Shown: positions 15,997 through 24,988, numbered from the stretch's first letter. The stretch: 64,000 nt of DNA from Pontibacillus chungwhensis (GCF_030166655.1 NZ_CP126446.1:2294001-2358000); one strand, 5' to 3'. Numbers and translations: made by a program. The notes: generated from the sequence alone by a model not told the origin.

Positions 15997-16786
15997 ATTT
16001 CTTCTCAAATTGTTTGCGCATCACTTTCTCTGTAAGTCCAGGCATAAGTTGATAAAGCTTTGAACCGGCTTCCATCCAAGAAGGCAAATTAATTTCTCTC
16101 TTAGATGTAAACAAATGCTTGATCACTTTTTGAGCTACAACATCAGGATCTAACATGAAGCGCTCAACGGACTTTTGATAAGCTCCATCAGGATCAGCCT
16201 GATCGAAAAAGTTTGTTCGAACAGGGCCCAGATTCACCCCTGTTACATAAACCCCTTTTGGTTTTACTTCTAAGCGAAGAGCGTTTGTGAAACCTAGAAC
16301 CGCATGCTTCGAAGCCGCATAGCCAGATGCTTTCGGAGTAGACATCTTACCAGCCTGAGAGGCGATGTTCACAATATGCCCCCCTTGTGCAACAAAATCA
16401 GGAAGCACTACTTTCACACATTGAATGAGACCAAACACATTCACTTGAAACATTGCTTCATACTGCTCTATACTCGTCTCTTCTACCGACTCAAATATAC
16501 CAAACCCTGCATTGTTAATTAAGGCATCTACAACTCCGAATCTTTCCTTTATCATTGAAAAAGCCCGTTCAATATCTGAGCGTTTAGCCAAATCACATGA
16601 AGCGGCATAACCCCTCACACCGGTGCTCTTCTCTATACTGTCAATGAGTTCATTCAAACGTTCTCCTCGTCTGGCTAAAAGGATCGGTAGACCACCCTTT
16701 TTAGCTACATGCCAGGCTATGCGTTCTCCAATACCACTCGATGCTCCCGTAATAACCACTTTCTTATTCGTTAATACATGCGTCAA
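15995..16786 (-). CDS. yqjQ: short-chain dehydrogenase YqjQ
   Basis: A 263-residue classical SDR with the TGASSGIGE cofactor motif near the N terminus, NNAGFG, and the catalytic set S...YAASK. It fits B. subtilis YqjQ, next to yqjP in both genomes. The TTG at 16786 was chosen because AGGTGA lies 5 nt before it; the GTG at 16795, directly after the yqjP stop, has no ribosome site. Co-transcribed with yqjP. Substrate unknown; an acyl or ketone reductase role is possible. Confidence 0.85.
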   Translation of the reverse strand: MTHVLTNKKVVITGASSGIGERIAWHVAKKGGLPILLARRGERLNELIDSIEKSTGVRGYAASCDLAKRSDIERAFSMIKERFGVVDALINNAGFGIFESVEETSIEQYEAMFQVNVFGLIQCVKVVLPDFVAQGGHIVNIASQAGKMSTPKASGYAASKHAVLGFTNALRLEVKPKGVYVTGVNLGPVRTNFFDQADPDGAYQKSVERFMLDPDVVAQKVIKHLFTSKREINLPSWMEAGSKLYQLMPGLTEKVMRKQFEKK

Positions 16787-16795
16787 ACTTATCAC

Positions 16796-17758
16796 CTATT
16801 TTGCTTCATAATAATAAACTCCATCTTCTAAGTGTACATGAACGCGCCCTTCCTCTTCCAATACATCAAGTTGCCCGACGGTTTCTGACATCGTTAAACC
16901 AAATTGTTTTTCAATGTGTTTTGGAAATAGCTGTTTACACACTTGAAATGGAGTGAGAGGTCCCTCTTCCAACATGTGATATACCTTATTAGACCGGTAT
17001 TCCTGCTTTTTCATACGTTCTTTAATTAACTCGTTAGGATTCGTGAAAACCGGGCCGTGACCAGGATAAACTTCTCGTATATCCATATGTAAACACTTAT
17101 CCAATGTTTTTTGATAAGTGACAAGCGGCCTAGGACGCGGACCACCAGGTAGGCGAGGTGGCTCTAACAAAGGATTGGAAGAAATGTGGTAAAGCAAATG
17201 ATCCCCCGACAACATCGACTGGTCAAGAGATCTGTAAAACGATAAATGACTCTCGGCATGCCCAGGGGTTTCCATAACCGACCAATCTGGATGCCCTGGA
17301 ATTTGATCTCCTTCTTTTAACGAGCCAGTTAGTGTGCCCTCCGCCACATATTTAAGAGGATCACGCAAATGTTTAAAGAAGGCTTCATGAGTATGATCTA
17401 CCCCAAACTGCTTATATAACGTATAGAAAAACGTTTGAAAACGATTTAAAAACGTCTCATCTCTCTCAAGCCATCTTTTATTGTCCTCATGACCATATAC
17501 TCCTTCTAATTGTTCAAAGCGATCAACTAAACCTATGTGATCAGGATGGTGATGTGTCAGAATCACTTGTTTAATATCGTTAGGACTGTAACCAATCGCG
17601 TGTAATTGGGATTCTAACGCTTTCCAAGCTTCTTCTGTTTTTACGCCCGCATCAATTAGAGATAGCGTTTCTCCCTTTAGTAAATACGTATGCACATCCC
17701 CCACTGCAAATGGCGTTGGAATGGACAGTTGATAGATCTTATCTGTTGTTTGAACCAT
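16796..17758 (-). CDS. yqjP: metallo-beta-lactamase-fold hydrolase YqjP
   Basis: A 320-residue metallo-beta-lactamase superfamily protein. The HHHPDHIG motif (about residues 68-75), TPGHAESH, SGDHLLYH and PGHGP give the full zinc-ligand set. The C-terminal winged-helix-like tail (about 230-320) is typical of LACTB2/YqjP-type enzymes. It is first of a two-gene operon with yqjQ. A strong promoter and an 18-bp palindromic operator lie upstream, so the pair is inducible. Possible thioesterase or RNA-related activity is family inference only. Confidence 0.85.
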   Translation of the reverse strand: MVQTTDKIYQLSIPTPFAVGDVHTYLLKGETLSLIDAGVKTEEAWKALESQLHAIGYSPNDIKQVILTHHHPDHIGLVDRFEQLEGVYGHEDNKRWLERDETFLNRFQTFFYTLYKQFGVDHTHEAFFKHLRDPLKYVAEGTLTGSLKEGDQIPGHPDWSVMETPGHAESHLSFYRSLDQSMLSGDHLLYHISSNPLLEPPRLPGGPRPRPLVTYQKTLDKCLHMDIREVYPGHGPVFTNPNELIKERMKKQEYRSNKVYHMLEEGPLTPFQVCKQLFPKHIEKQFGLTMSETVGQLDVLEEEGRVHVHLEDGVYYYEAK

Positions 17759-17773
17759 AGTGAACCCCCAAAC

Positions 17774-17829
17774 ACTGAATGATCATTCAGTTTTTCTTCT
17801 ATTGTACTCCTTTCTATGGAGTTTGTCAT
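17774..17829 (-). promoter_or_regulatory. promoter and palindromic operator of yqjP-yqjQ
   Basis: On the minus strand ATGACA (17829-17824), a 17-nt spacer and TACAAT (17806-17801) form a good sigma-A promoter. Nine nt after the -10 lies the perfect 18-bp palindrome ACTGAATGATCATTCAGT (17774-17791), covering the expected start site. Such TGAATGA/TCATTCA half-sites are typical of TetR-family repressors. Confidence 0.65.
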
Positions 17830-18238
17830 GAATCAAGAACGAAAAAAGGAATGAACATCTCCTCTTTTTGAAAGACTAGAAGAGGGTTAAAGAAAGAAAA
17901 GATAAAAATATTTTCCCGGTCGTTGCCTTGCCCCTGGTTTTTAATATGTCCATTTGAGTGCGATAAAAATGAAGAAAAGCCATCGCTGAAAAACTCTAAC
18001 ACACCAACACGTTGGCGTGTTAAAGTACATATCTTTTCTTTTCTTTGTACACCTGGTGTGGAATATTTCATTTCCATAAATATGAAAAATCTTTTTTAAC
18101 ACTATTTATAATATTCGACAAATTGCGCATTTTACAATAAACCTTTAAATCTTGTCGAAGTTTTTCTATAATTCTGTAGTACTCTTAACGATGCAAATTG
18201 TTTGAAAAATCATAAGAAAAAGAAAGGGAGATCCAACT
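17830..18238. other. non-coding interval before the AbgT gene
   Basis: The 409-nt stretch has no convincing gene. It holds an imperfect 26-bp palindrome at 17997-18022 (TAACACACCAACA with CGTTGGCGTGTTA, 22 of 26 positions symmetric), which may be an operator. A TATAAT-like sequence near 18169 is a possible -10 for the transporter, but no clear -35 precedes it. Confidence 0.4.
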
Positions 18239-19777
18239 ATGGAGGATACTCAAAAGCGCGGTTGGGTTACGAAGGCGCTTGACGTCATCGAGCGCGTCGG
18301 GAATAAGCTTCCCCACCCAGCAACCCTTTTTGCCATACTAGCAGGATTGATCATCATCCTCTCAGGGATTATGGCAGCCCTTGGAGTTACGGTTGAAGAC
18401 CCCATTAAGGGAGAGACGGTTTCTGTCTTTAACTTAATGTCGTCTGAGGGTATAAAATATATCTTTGAAAACTTCGTTACAAACTTCACAGGCTTCGCCC
18501 CACTCGGAACGGTACTTGTAACAATGCTAGGAATTGGCGTAGCAGAGCGCTCTGGCTTAATTAGCGCTATGCTTCGTGGACTTGTTACCTCTGTTCCTAG
18601 TTCAATGATTACAGCAGCCCTTGTGTTTGCTGGTATTATGTCAAGTATGGCAGCTGATGCAGGTTACGTTGTACTTGTGCCTTTAGGTGCAGTTCTATAT
18701 GCAGGACTTGGACGACACCCATTAGCAGGTTTAGCAGCCGCCTTCGCGGGTGTATCTGCAGGTTTTAGTGCGAACTTATCATTAACAGCTCTAGATCCTT
18801 TACTTGCTGATTTAACCATTGAAGCAGTAAAGAACTCTGCTTTTCCTGAATATGCAGGGGAAATTCAATACACTATGAACTACTTCTTTATGCTAGCCTC
18901 TGTTGCTTTATTAACAGTAGTAGGTACATGGGTAACGAATCGATTCGTTGAACCTCGTCTTGGTGATTATAAAGGCGAAGTGGAAGAAGAAATTAACTAC
19001 TTAACAAAGGCCGAGAAAAAAGGACTTCTTCTTTCATTCCTTTCTCTTCTTGTTACATTAGGTTTACTATCTTTACTTATCGCATTTGAGTGGTCTCCAC
19101 TACGAAATAATGAAGATGTATTGATGTCTCCATTCTTCTTTAACCTAGTACCAAGTATCTTCCTGGCTTTCTTTATTCCAGGACTTGTATACGGGATTGT
19201 TACAAAGAACATTAAGAACGATAAAGATGTAGCCAACCAACTAAATGAAACGATGGAAACAATGGGTTCCTTTATTGTCCTATCGTTCTTCGCTGCACAG
19301 TTTGTTGGATTCTTTGCCAAAACAAACCTTGGACGCATCTTAGCTATTAAAGGTGCCGAATTCCTAGATAGTACAGGCATTAACGATTTCCGTGTTGTGA
19401 TTCTGTTCATTATTGTCGCTTCTCTTATCAACTTAGTAATGGGTAGCGCATCAGCCAAGTGGGCTATTATGGCTCCTGTATTCGTACCTATTATGATGCG
19501 TATCGGCTACAGCCCGGAATTTACAACTTTGATCTATCGTATTGCAGATTCAACGACAAACGTTATTTCACCACTTATGACGTATTTCGCCATTGTAATT
19601 GCCTTTGCCCAAAAATATGATAAACGAGTTGGAATCGGAACTTTAATTTCCACTATGCTTCCATACTCGATTGCATTCTTCATTGCATGGCTGATCATGC
19701 TTATCATTTGGGTCGTTGCCGGTATCCCAATCGGTCCAGACACAGGCATCTACTTTGATGGAAACCTATGGAAATAA
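18239..19777 (+). CDS. AbgT-family transporter
   Basis: A 512-residue polytopic membrane protein with about 11-12 hydrophobic segments, of normal AbgT length. N-terminal RVGNKLPHPATLFAILAG and the internal SLTALDPLLADLT and SASAKWAIMAPVFVP regions are typical of this family. AbgT proteins import p-aminobenzoyl-glutamate in E. coli; other members export sulfonamides. It follows AAAGGGAG and ends at a strong terminator. The facing gene encodes an M20 peptidase, suggesting a link between uptake and hydrolysis of aminoacyl or acyl-glutamate compounds. Confidence 0.88.
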   Translation: MEDTQKRGWVTKALDVIERVGNKLPHPATLFAILAGLIIILSGIMAALGVTVEDPIKGETVSVFNLMSSEGIKYIFENFVTNFTGFAPLGTVLVTMLGIGVAERSGLISAMLRGLVTSVPSSMITAALVFAGIMSSMAADAGYVVLVPLGAVLYAGLGRHPLAGLAAAFAGVSAGFSANLSLTALDPLLADLTIEAVKNSAFPEYAGEIQYTMNYFFMLASVALLTVVGTWVTNRFVEPRLGDYKGEVEEEINYLTKAEKKGLLLSFLSLLVTLGLLSLLIAFEWSPLRNNEDVLMSPFFFNLVPSIFLAFFIPGLVYGIVTKNIKNDKDVANQLNETMETMGSFIVLSFFAAQFVGFFAKTNLGRILAIKGAEFLDSTGINDFRVVILFIIVASLINLVMGSASAKWAIMAPVFVPIMMRIGYSPEFTTLIYRIADSTTNVISPLMTYFAIVIAFAQKYDKRVGIGTLISTMLPYSIAFFIAWLIMLIIWVVAGIPIGPDTGIYFDGNLWK

Positions 19778-19781
19778 ACTT

Positions 19782-19813
19782 AAAGTCCAGCTCGCTTGAG
19801 CTGGACTTTTTTT
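19782..19813 (+). terminator. terminator after the AbgT gene
   Basis: AAAGTCCAGCTC and GAGCTGGACTTT form a 12-bp stem with a CGCTT loop portion, followed by a T7 run. Confidence 0.88.
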
Positions 19814-19871
19814 ATGCTTCTTTAAAGCTTAGATCGTTATCCGTAAGAGCCCCATCCCTCACAAAATTGTT

Positions 19872-21497
19872 TTAACTTCGCGTTTTCAATAAAGTATGAA
19901 TGGTTTCAGAAATGATTTCTGGTAGCTGTTCGAAGCTATAAGAGAGTTCTAGTCGTTCAGACCACTGATGGGGGTCTTTCCCTCTTGGCCCGACGTTTAA
20001 AATGGGCATTTGAAACATTGACAGTCGTTCATCTGATAATTCAAATCCATTGCCATAAAGCGGCATATTCTCTAACAACGTATTTAATTTAGTCTCTGAG
20101 GTTGGCGGACCAATAAAGCTAAGATCTGATAGACCAGGGAAAAATTCTACTTCCTCAAGAGTAATCTGGAACTGATCTTTCGTGTAATCTTTAACGTGTT
20201 GCAGCGTATCCTTAACATAGTCATCTTCTTTAGACGAGACAGATGGATAGAACGGTGGACTGTAAAATAGAACAATCATAGGCGCAAGGTCTTTACATAG
20301 CGATGCAAGCTCTTGTACAAGAAGGGTTGAAAACTCTCGGTCTCCTTTCTCTCTTTGACTTATGAGAAGATTCCTCCTCCTCTCAACCTCTTCTCCCCCG
20401 TATCGCTCCACTGCTTCATTATATAATTCATCATAAGTAAAGACACGTACAGGAAATTCTGGTATATGAATGCCCGGCTTTTCATTCAGAAAGGCACGCG
20501 CCTTCGCATTGAAGTGTTTTGTCGTCTGGCTACTTGCTCGATTCGCTGCTTCAAGAAGCTTCTTATGAATCTCTTTCGTGGACTGCTTCAAGTAAAGAAC
20601 ATTATACATGGCTACAGCCGCTTGAGGTGTCTGAACGGAGTACTCCTCCTTCAAGTCTCTCTGCATTAAAGAGATCGGCGGTGGTGTGGTTTCTTCCCCC
20701 ACTGTTTCGATGAAAGCTTCATTTAACTCCAGTTCTTGTGATAAGTAACTTACCATTAAATTAGCGTTTAGTCCTGCAAACGGTTCTCCCACATGGGTCT
20801 CTTTTCCATAACATAAGAAACCAGGGAGCAATTTCCCGATTGAGCCTGAATATACATATTGTCCTGGGTCACCAGGATACTGGCTAAACATCGGTTCTCC
20901 GTTTAAACATGCCCTATAGTTGAGGTTCTCCTGCTTTTTGATTTCTTGAAGGGCTGGGAGAGCTTGAAGCATACCAAGGGAGTTAACCTCTTCGTCAGGT
21001 ACCGTTAAGAGAAGTAAATTCCCTTTAAATTCACCTTCCATAGCACGCTCTAGCATGGACATATGAACCGTAAGTCCTGCTTTCATATCCATAATTCCTC
21101 GCCCAAACAGCCATTCCCCGCTTTTCATATCTTGTTGAATAGCATCGGGGAGTTCTTCTCGTATTCGCTCATATTCTTCAGTTAATCCCCTCGGATAAAA
21201 AGCAAGAGGCTTTTTAGAACCGAAATCATCAACCCCTACCACATCAAAGTGACTTAATAAGATTACCGTATCTTGAGCTTCATCTTGTTTTACAAGTGCT
21301 GTCACGAGCTGCCTACCATCAGGTAACGGATGAAGCTTAACGTGGTCGGGATGGTTTTTAAAATAATCTTTTTCCATAAATCGTTGGTGAATATGTTCAG
21401 CTAGCGCAATTTCTGCTTCGCTTCCTGTAATACTTGGGTATTCAACTAATTGGCAGAGCAGATCGACAAGCTGTTTCTTAGTTTTCCAATCTGACAT
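19872..21497 (-). CDS. M20-family peptidase, RocB-like
   Basis: A 541-residue zinc peptidase/deacylase. It has the M20 motifs LLSHFDVVG (zinc His and catalytic Asp), GRGIMDMKAG (bridging Asp) and PDEEVNSLG (general-base Glu). Overall length and the GSIGKLLPGFLCYG region match RocB-type proteins, which in B. subtilis lie in an arginine-use operon but have no firmly assigned reaction. It is convergent with the AbgT transporter. The ATG follows GGAGTGGGATC. Confidence 0.82.
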   Translation of the reverse strand: MSDWKTKKQLVDLLCQLVEYPSITGSEAEIALAEHIHQRFMEKDYFKNHPDHVKLHPLPDGRQLVTALVKQDEAQDTVILLSHFDVVGVDDFGSKKPLAFYPRGLTEEYERIREELPDAIQQDMKSGEWLFGRGIMDMKAGLTVHMSMLERAMEGEFKGNLLLLTVPDEEVNSLGMLQALPALQEIKKQENLNYRACLNGEPMFSQYPGDPGQYVYSGSIGKLLPGFLCYGKETHVGEPFAGLNANLMVSYLSQELELNEAFIETVGEETTPPPISLMQRDLKEEYSVQTPQAAVAMYNVLYLKQSTKEIHKKLLEAANRASSQTTKHFNAKARAFLNEKPGIHIPEFPVRVFTYDELYNEAVERYGGEEVERRRNLLISQREKGDREFSTLLVQELASLCKDLAPMIVLFYSPPFYPSVSSKEDDYVKDTLQHVKDYTKDQFQITLEEVEFFPGLSDLSFIGPPTSETKLNTLLENMPLYGNGFELSDERLSMFQMPILNVGPRGKDPHQWSERLELSYSFEQLPEIISETIHTLLKTRS

Positions 21498-21650
21498 GAT
21501 CCCACTCCTATTCCTGCTTGGGTTATAATTGATGTATTATTCAGATATTTACGCTATCTTATCACAATACATTCTTTTACAGAAACTAAATTGACTTTTA
21601 TATCGGGATGGAACACAATCAAGATGGACTCTATTTCAGGAGGTGCTAAT

Positions 21651-22397
21651 GTGAAGACGTTTATATTCGCTCACAGGGGTGCAAGCAGATTGGCTCCGGA
21701 AAATACGATGGCTGCTTTTATACTGGCACAAAAGATGGGAGCAGACGGGGTTGAAACAGATGTACAGCTAACGAAAGATCATATCCCCGTCCTCATTCAT
21801 GACGAGACCCTTCACCGCACAACAGATGGTACTGGATATGTAAAAGATTACACGTTTGAAGAATTAAAAAGACTTGATGCCGGAAGTTGGTTTAGTGAAA
21901 AATATAAAGGAGAACAGCTTCTTAGCTTAGAGGAATTTCTTCAATGGATCGCATCAACCAACCTTGTAATGAATATTGAGTTAAAGAACAACCTCATTGA
22001 TTATAAAGATATTGAACAAAAGGTTTTCAACTTGATTACCCATTATAAACTCGAGCACAGAACGATTATCTCAAGCTTTAACCCAAAAAGCATCAGACGG
22101 TTTAGACGGATCTCAAAAGAGATAGAATGTGCTTGTCTAACAAGCAGACGCCCTAAAGATCTACAGCAACTCATACAAGACTCCAAAGCTAATGCTTTAC
22201 ACATTAAATACACCGCCCTAACAAAAGGTTTATTAAAAGAAGCCGATCGTTTACAGCTTCCAGTCAGAACCTATACAATCAATCGCCCCTCCAGATTGAT
22301 GCGTTCTTACAAACTTAACCTTGATGGCATTTTTACAGATGTTCCCCATTCTGCTATAGAATACAAAGAATTATATCTACATAAACACAAATCCTAA
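21651..22397 (+). CDS. glycerophosphodiester phosphodiesterase
   Basis: A 248-residue cytoplasmic GDPD of the GlpQ/UgpQ family. It contains FAHRGASRLAPENT (catalytic His and Arg-Gly), GVETDVQLTKDHIPVLIHDE (metal-binding Glu/Asp and second His), the IELKN motif and a C-terminal VRTYTIN. It releases glycerol-3-phosphate from deacylated phospholipids. The GTG at 21651 was chosen because AGGAGGTGCTAAT directly precedes it; an upstream in-frame ATG lacks one. It resembles B. subtilis YqiK/YhdW. Confidence 0.88.
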   Translation: MKTFIFAHRGASRLAPENTMAAFILAQKMGADGVETDVQLTKDHIPVLIHDETLHRTTDGTGYVKDYTFEELKRLDAGSWFSEKYKGEQLLSLEEFLQWIASTNLVMNIELKNNLIDYKDIEQKVFNLITHYKLEHRTIISSFNPKSIRRFRRISKEIECACLTSRRPKDLQQLIQDSKANALHIKYTALTKGLLKEADRLQLPVRTYTINRPSRLMRSYKLNLDGIFTDVPHSAIEYKELYLHKHKS

Positions 22398-22432
22398 TGA
22401 GTGAGTCCTTTTTTGGGCTTACTCATTTTTAT
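22396..22432 (+). terminator. terminator after the phosphodiesterase
   Basis: AATGAGTGAGTCC and GGGCTTACTCATT pair (two G-T pairs) around a T-rich loop, with a trailing T run. The remaining AT-rich gap up to 22718 contains the gapN promoter and nothing else recognised. Confidence 0.75.
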
Positions 22433-22604
22433 ATTTCATTCATTCTCTCCGTATAAAATCTCTACAACCATTTTGTTAATTATTTTTAATTTTTTATAAA
22501 ATCCACAGAAAACGCATTCAATACATTTATTAGAATGATGTTACATATTTTACTAACAAAAACCCAAAAGAAAGCATTTTCATTGATATATCAGTGTATA
22601 TGTT

Positions 22605-22633
22605 TTGCAATATTCCTTAATCAATTATAAAAT
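22605..22633 (+). promoter_or_regulatory. sigma-A promoter of gapN
   Basis: TTGCAA (22605-22610), a 17-nt spacer and TAAAAT (22628-22633); start codon 86 nt downstream. Confidence 0.5.
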
Positions 22634-22718
22634 GACTTACAGTGAAGCATCTTAATAAAGATTTATTAATTTTTTTAACTATTTGAAGTAAACACTGAAC
22701 CATAAAGGAGTTTTACAC

Positions 22719-24161
22719 GTGAGTACAACAACAAATGAAATGATTAAAACACTTCTAAACGGAGAATGGAATGTAAGCGAGTCAAAAGCGACAGTAGATA
22801 TTTATTCTCCTTCTAATAAAGAACTTGTCGGGAGCGTACCTTCCTTATCTCAGGAAGAATTAAATACTTCGATTGAAACAACAGCTAAGGCTCAAACTGA
22901 ATGGGCTGAACGTTCTGTGCAAGAACGTGGAGAAATCCTTAATAAATGGGCTGATCTTCTAGAAGAACGAAAAGAAGAAATTGGTACAGCAATTATGAAA
23001 GAAGTTGCAAAAAACAAAAAATCTTCTGTTTCTGAAGTAGAGCGTACTGTAGACTATATCCGTCACACAGTCGAAGATGCTTATCGATTAAATGGTGAAG
23101 TGAAGCGCGGAGATGGCTTCAAAGGAGGCTCACGCTCTAAAGTTGGTTTAGCTGAAAAAGCACCGCTTGGAACAATCTTAGCTATTGGACCATTCAATTA
23201 CCCAGTTAACCTTTCAGCTTCTAAAATTGCACCAGCCCTTGTTCAAGGTAATAGCGTTGTGTTTAAACCAGCCACTCAAGGTGCGATTAGCGGTATAAAA
23301 ATGGTAGAAGCTCTAATTGATGCTGGCCTTCCTAAAGAACTTATAACCGTAGCAACAGGACGTGGCTCTGTGATCGGTGACTTCCTTGTTCAACACCCTA
23401 AAGTAGATATGATTTCTTTCACAGGTGGAACAGCTACAGGTCGTCACATCGCTCAACTATCCTCAATGGTACCTTTAGTACTTGAACTAGGCGGTAAGGA
23501 CCCTGCGATTGTCCTTGAAGATGCAGACCTAGATAAAGCTGCAAAAGAGATTGTAGCCGGAGCATACAGTTACTCTGGTCAACGTTGTACAGCGATTAAA
23601 CGTGTACTTGTTCAAGATGAAGTAGCTGATGAGCTAGTAGATCGTATCGCTCATAAAGTGAAGAGCCTGTCTGTAGGTATGCCAGAAGATAATAAAGATG
23701 TGACCCCTTTAATCGATGATAAGAGCGCTGATTACGTACAAAGTCTTATTGATGATGCGAAAGATCAAGGTGCGACAGTTATTTCTGGTGACACACGTGA
23801 AGGTAATCTTCTTCACCCAACTCTTCTTGATCATGTATCAACAGATATGCGTGTAGCATGGGAGGAACCATTTGGTCCTGTTCTTCCAATTATCCGCGTT
23901 TCTAGTCAGTCTGAAGCTATTCAAATCGCTAATGAATCTGAGTATGGTTTACAGGCGAGTATCTTTACGAAGAATATCGACAACGCGATGAGCATCGCTG
24001 ATAAACTAGAAGTTGGAACAGTTCAGCTAAACGGTAAAACATCCCGTGGACCAGACCACTTCCCATTCTTAGGTGTGAAAGCCTCTGGTCTTGGTGTACA
24101 AGGCATCCGTGAGAGCCTTCTTTCCGTTGTACGTGACAAAGTTACTGTTATCAACATGTAA
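22719..24161 (+). CDS. gapN: NADP-dependent non-phosphorylating glyceraldehyde-3-phosphate dehydrogenase
   Basis: A 480-residue aldehyde dehydrogenase superfamily member that aligns over its length with streptococcal GapN. Key residues are N160 (GPFNYP), E256 (LELGGK) and C290 (SGQRCTAIKR). VRTVDY-like and NKTSRGPDHFPF regions are GapN-specific. It oxidises glyceraldehyde-3-phosphate to 3-phosphoglycerate, making NADPH while bypassing an ATP step. It has its own promoter and terminator. GapN is sporadic among bacilli and could supply reducing power for osmolyte synthesis such as proline (inference). Confidence 0.92.
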   Translation: MSTTTNEMIKTLLNGEWNVSESKATVDIYSPSNKELVGSVPSLSQEELNTSIETTAKAQTEWAERSVQERGEILNKWADLLEERKEEIGTAIMKEVAKNKKSSVSEVERTVDYIRHTVEDAYRLNGEVKRGDGFKGGSRSKVGLAEKAPLGTILAIGPFNYPVNLSASKIAPALVQGNSVVFKPATQGAISGIKMVEALIDAGLPKELITVATGRGSVIGDFLVQHPKVDMISFTGGTATGRHIAQLSSMVPLVLELGGKDPAIVLEDADLDKAAKEIVAGAYSYSGQRCTAIKRVLVQDEVADELVDRIAHKVKSLSVGMPEDNKDVTPLIDDKSADYVQSLIDDAKDQGATVISGDTREGNLLHPTLLDHVSTDMRVAWEEPFGPVLPIIRVSSQSEAIQIANESEYGLQASIFTKNIDNAMSIADKLEVGTVQLNGKTSRGPDHFPFLGVKASGLGVQGIRESLLSVVRDKVTVINM

Positions 24162-24187
24162 TTCCATACTCCAAATGATGATAAATA

Positions 24188-24224
24188 AAAGCTCAGAGTT
24201 ACCCTGTAACTCTGAGCTTTCTTT
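24188..24224. terminator. bidirectional terminator after gapN
   Basis: AAAGCTCAGAGTTAC (24188-24202) and its exact complement (24206-24220) form a 15-bp hairpin between convergent genes, with T-rich tails on both strands. Confidence 0.85.
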
Positions 24225-24408
24225 ATATCCCTTTCTTACTTTCTTCTTTTTTCATTAACCTCAGAACATGATCTTTCGGGGTCCAGCAATCAAACTTCCA
24301 CCTCGGATCTGTTTCGTAACCTAGACGCTTACAAAAACGTTTAACTCTCCCCTTTTCCTTAGCTACAGTAAAATGCACACATGTAGCACAACAATGAAAG
24401 TCTCTCAC
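24223..24408 (-). CDS. small cysteine-rich conserved protein
   Basis: A 61-residue basic protein with cysteines in HCCATC near the N terminus, FCKRLGY and FDCW. The C-x2-C plus two further Cys suggest a structural zinc site. The GTG at 24408 is used: GGAGGTGG lies 7 nt before it. A longer frame to 24594 lacks a ribosome site and overlaps the divergent gene. The family was not recognised. Confidence 0.6.
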   Translation of the reverse strand: MRDFHCCATCVHFTVAKEKGRVKRFCKRLGYETDPRWKFDCWTPKDHVLRLMKKEESKKGI

Positions 24409-24546
24409 CGCTTCCACCTCCACTCGAATGTCTCCAGTGTAACACATAGACATCTGCCTATTTTCAGGTTTCCCATTAGAATAAAGACCCAAAAATCTCA
24501 TCAGGCGCATATCATAATCAGGAAATAACAAGGAGGAGGAAGTAGT

Positions 24547-24843
24547 ATGCATCATAACGGATATGCTTATCCTGTGCTTCCACAAGGGAACCACAATTTA
24601 TACAGATCAGATGAAAGAATTTTTGTCGGAAGACGACCATTTGGATTCGGTCGCCCATTTTTTGGAGGACCTTTTGTCGGGGGACTTGTCGGAGGTCTCG
24701 TAGGTAGTGCGCTCTTTTCCCCATTTTATCGTCCATACCCATACTATCCACCGTATTACGGATATGGTTATGGCCCTGGCCCTTATTACGGGGGATATGG
24801 GGGATATGGAGGATATGGAGGATACGGTTACGGAGGTTACTAA
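24547..24843 (+). CDS. Gly/Tyr/Pro-rich low-complexity protein (spore-coat-like)
   Basis: A 98-residue protein that starts MHHNGYAYPVLP, continues through a RRPFGFGRPFFGGPF segment and a small hydrophobic Gly stretch (GGLVGGLVGSALF), and ends in PYYPPYY and five GGY repeats. AAGGAGGAGGAA gives a strong ribosome site, and a terminator follows. Such composition is seen in spore coat and surface proteins of bacilli; no family was assigned. The opposite strand also has an open frame, but that is a by-product of the repeats. Confidence 0.7.
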   Translation: MHHNGYAYPVLPQGNHNLYRSDERIFVGRRPFGFGRPFFGGPFVGGLVGGLVGSALFSPFYRPYPYYPPYYGYGYGPGPYYGGYGGYGGYGGYGYGGY

Positions 24844-24872
24844 ACAGGGCACCACGGGTTAAGAATTAATTG

Positions 24873-24911
24873 AAGAAGGCTAAATCATGATAGATTTAGC
24901 CTTCTTTTTTC
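24873..24911 (+). terminator. terminator after the Gly/Tyr-rich gene
   Basis: AAGAAGGCTAAATC and GATTTAGCCTTCTT form a 14-bp stem followed by T6. Confidence 0.85.
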
Positions 24912-24963
24912 TATGACGGTCCACCCTCATACATATTCATAAAAAATGATACCGTTATCAGAG

Positions 24964-24988
24964 TTTGAATCTGGATACATGTGGAATA
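24964..24988 (+). promoter_or_regulatory. candidate sigma-B promoter
   Basis: GTTTGA, a 13-nt spacer and TGGAAT match the general-stress pattern GTTTAA-N13-GGGWAW at 5/6 and 5/6 positions, 49 nt before the SDR start. Related SDRs in B. subtilis (YdaD, YhxC) are general-stress genes. Confidence 0.5.

Noticed and set aside
17776-17789. B. subtilis FadR box
   Set aside because: Half-sites match, but the 4-bp centre of the FadR consensus is missing, so only a generic TetR-type operator is claimed.
17826-18077. 83-codon open frame on the minus strand upstream of yqjP
   Set aside because: It runs through the yqjP -35 region and a palindrome, has low-complexity Phe/Ser sequence and no ribosome site.
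18997-19458. 153-codon minus-strand frame inside the AbgT gene
   Set aside because: It is the shadow of a clear membrane transporter on the plus strand and has no domain or ribosome site.
24607-24855. Open frame opposite the Gly/Tyr-rich gene
   Set aside because: It arises from GGY codon repeats read backward and has no ribosome site.
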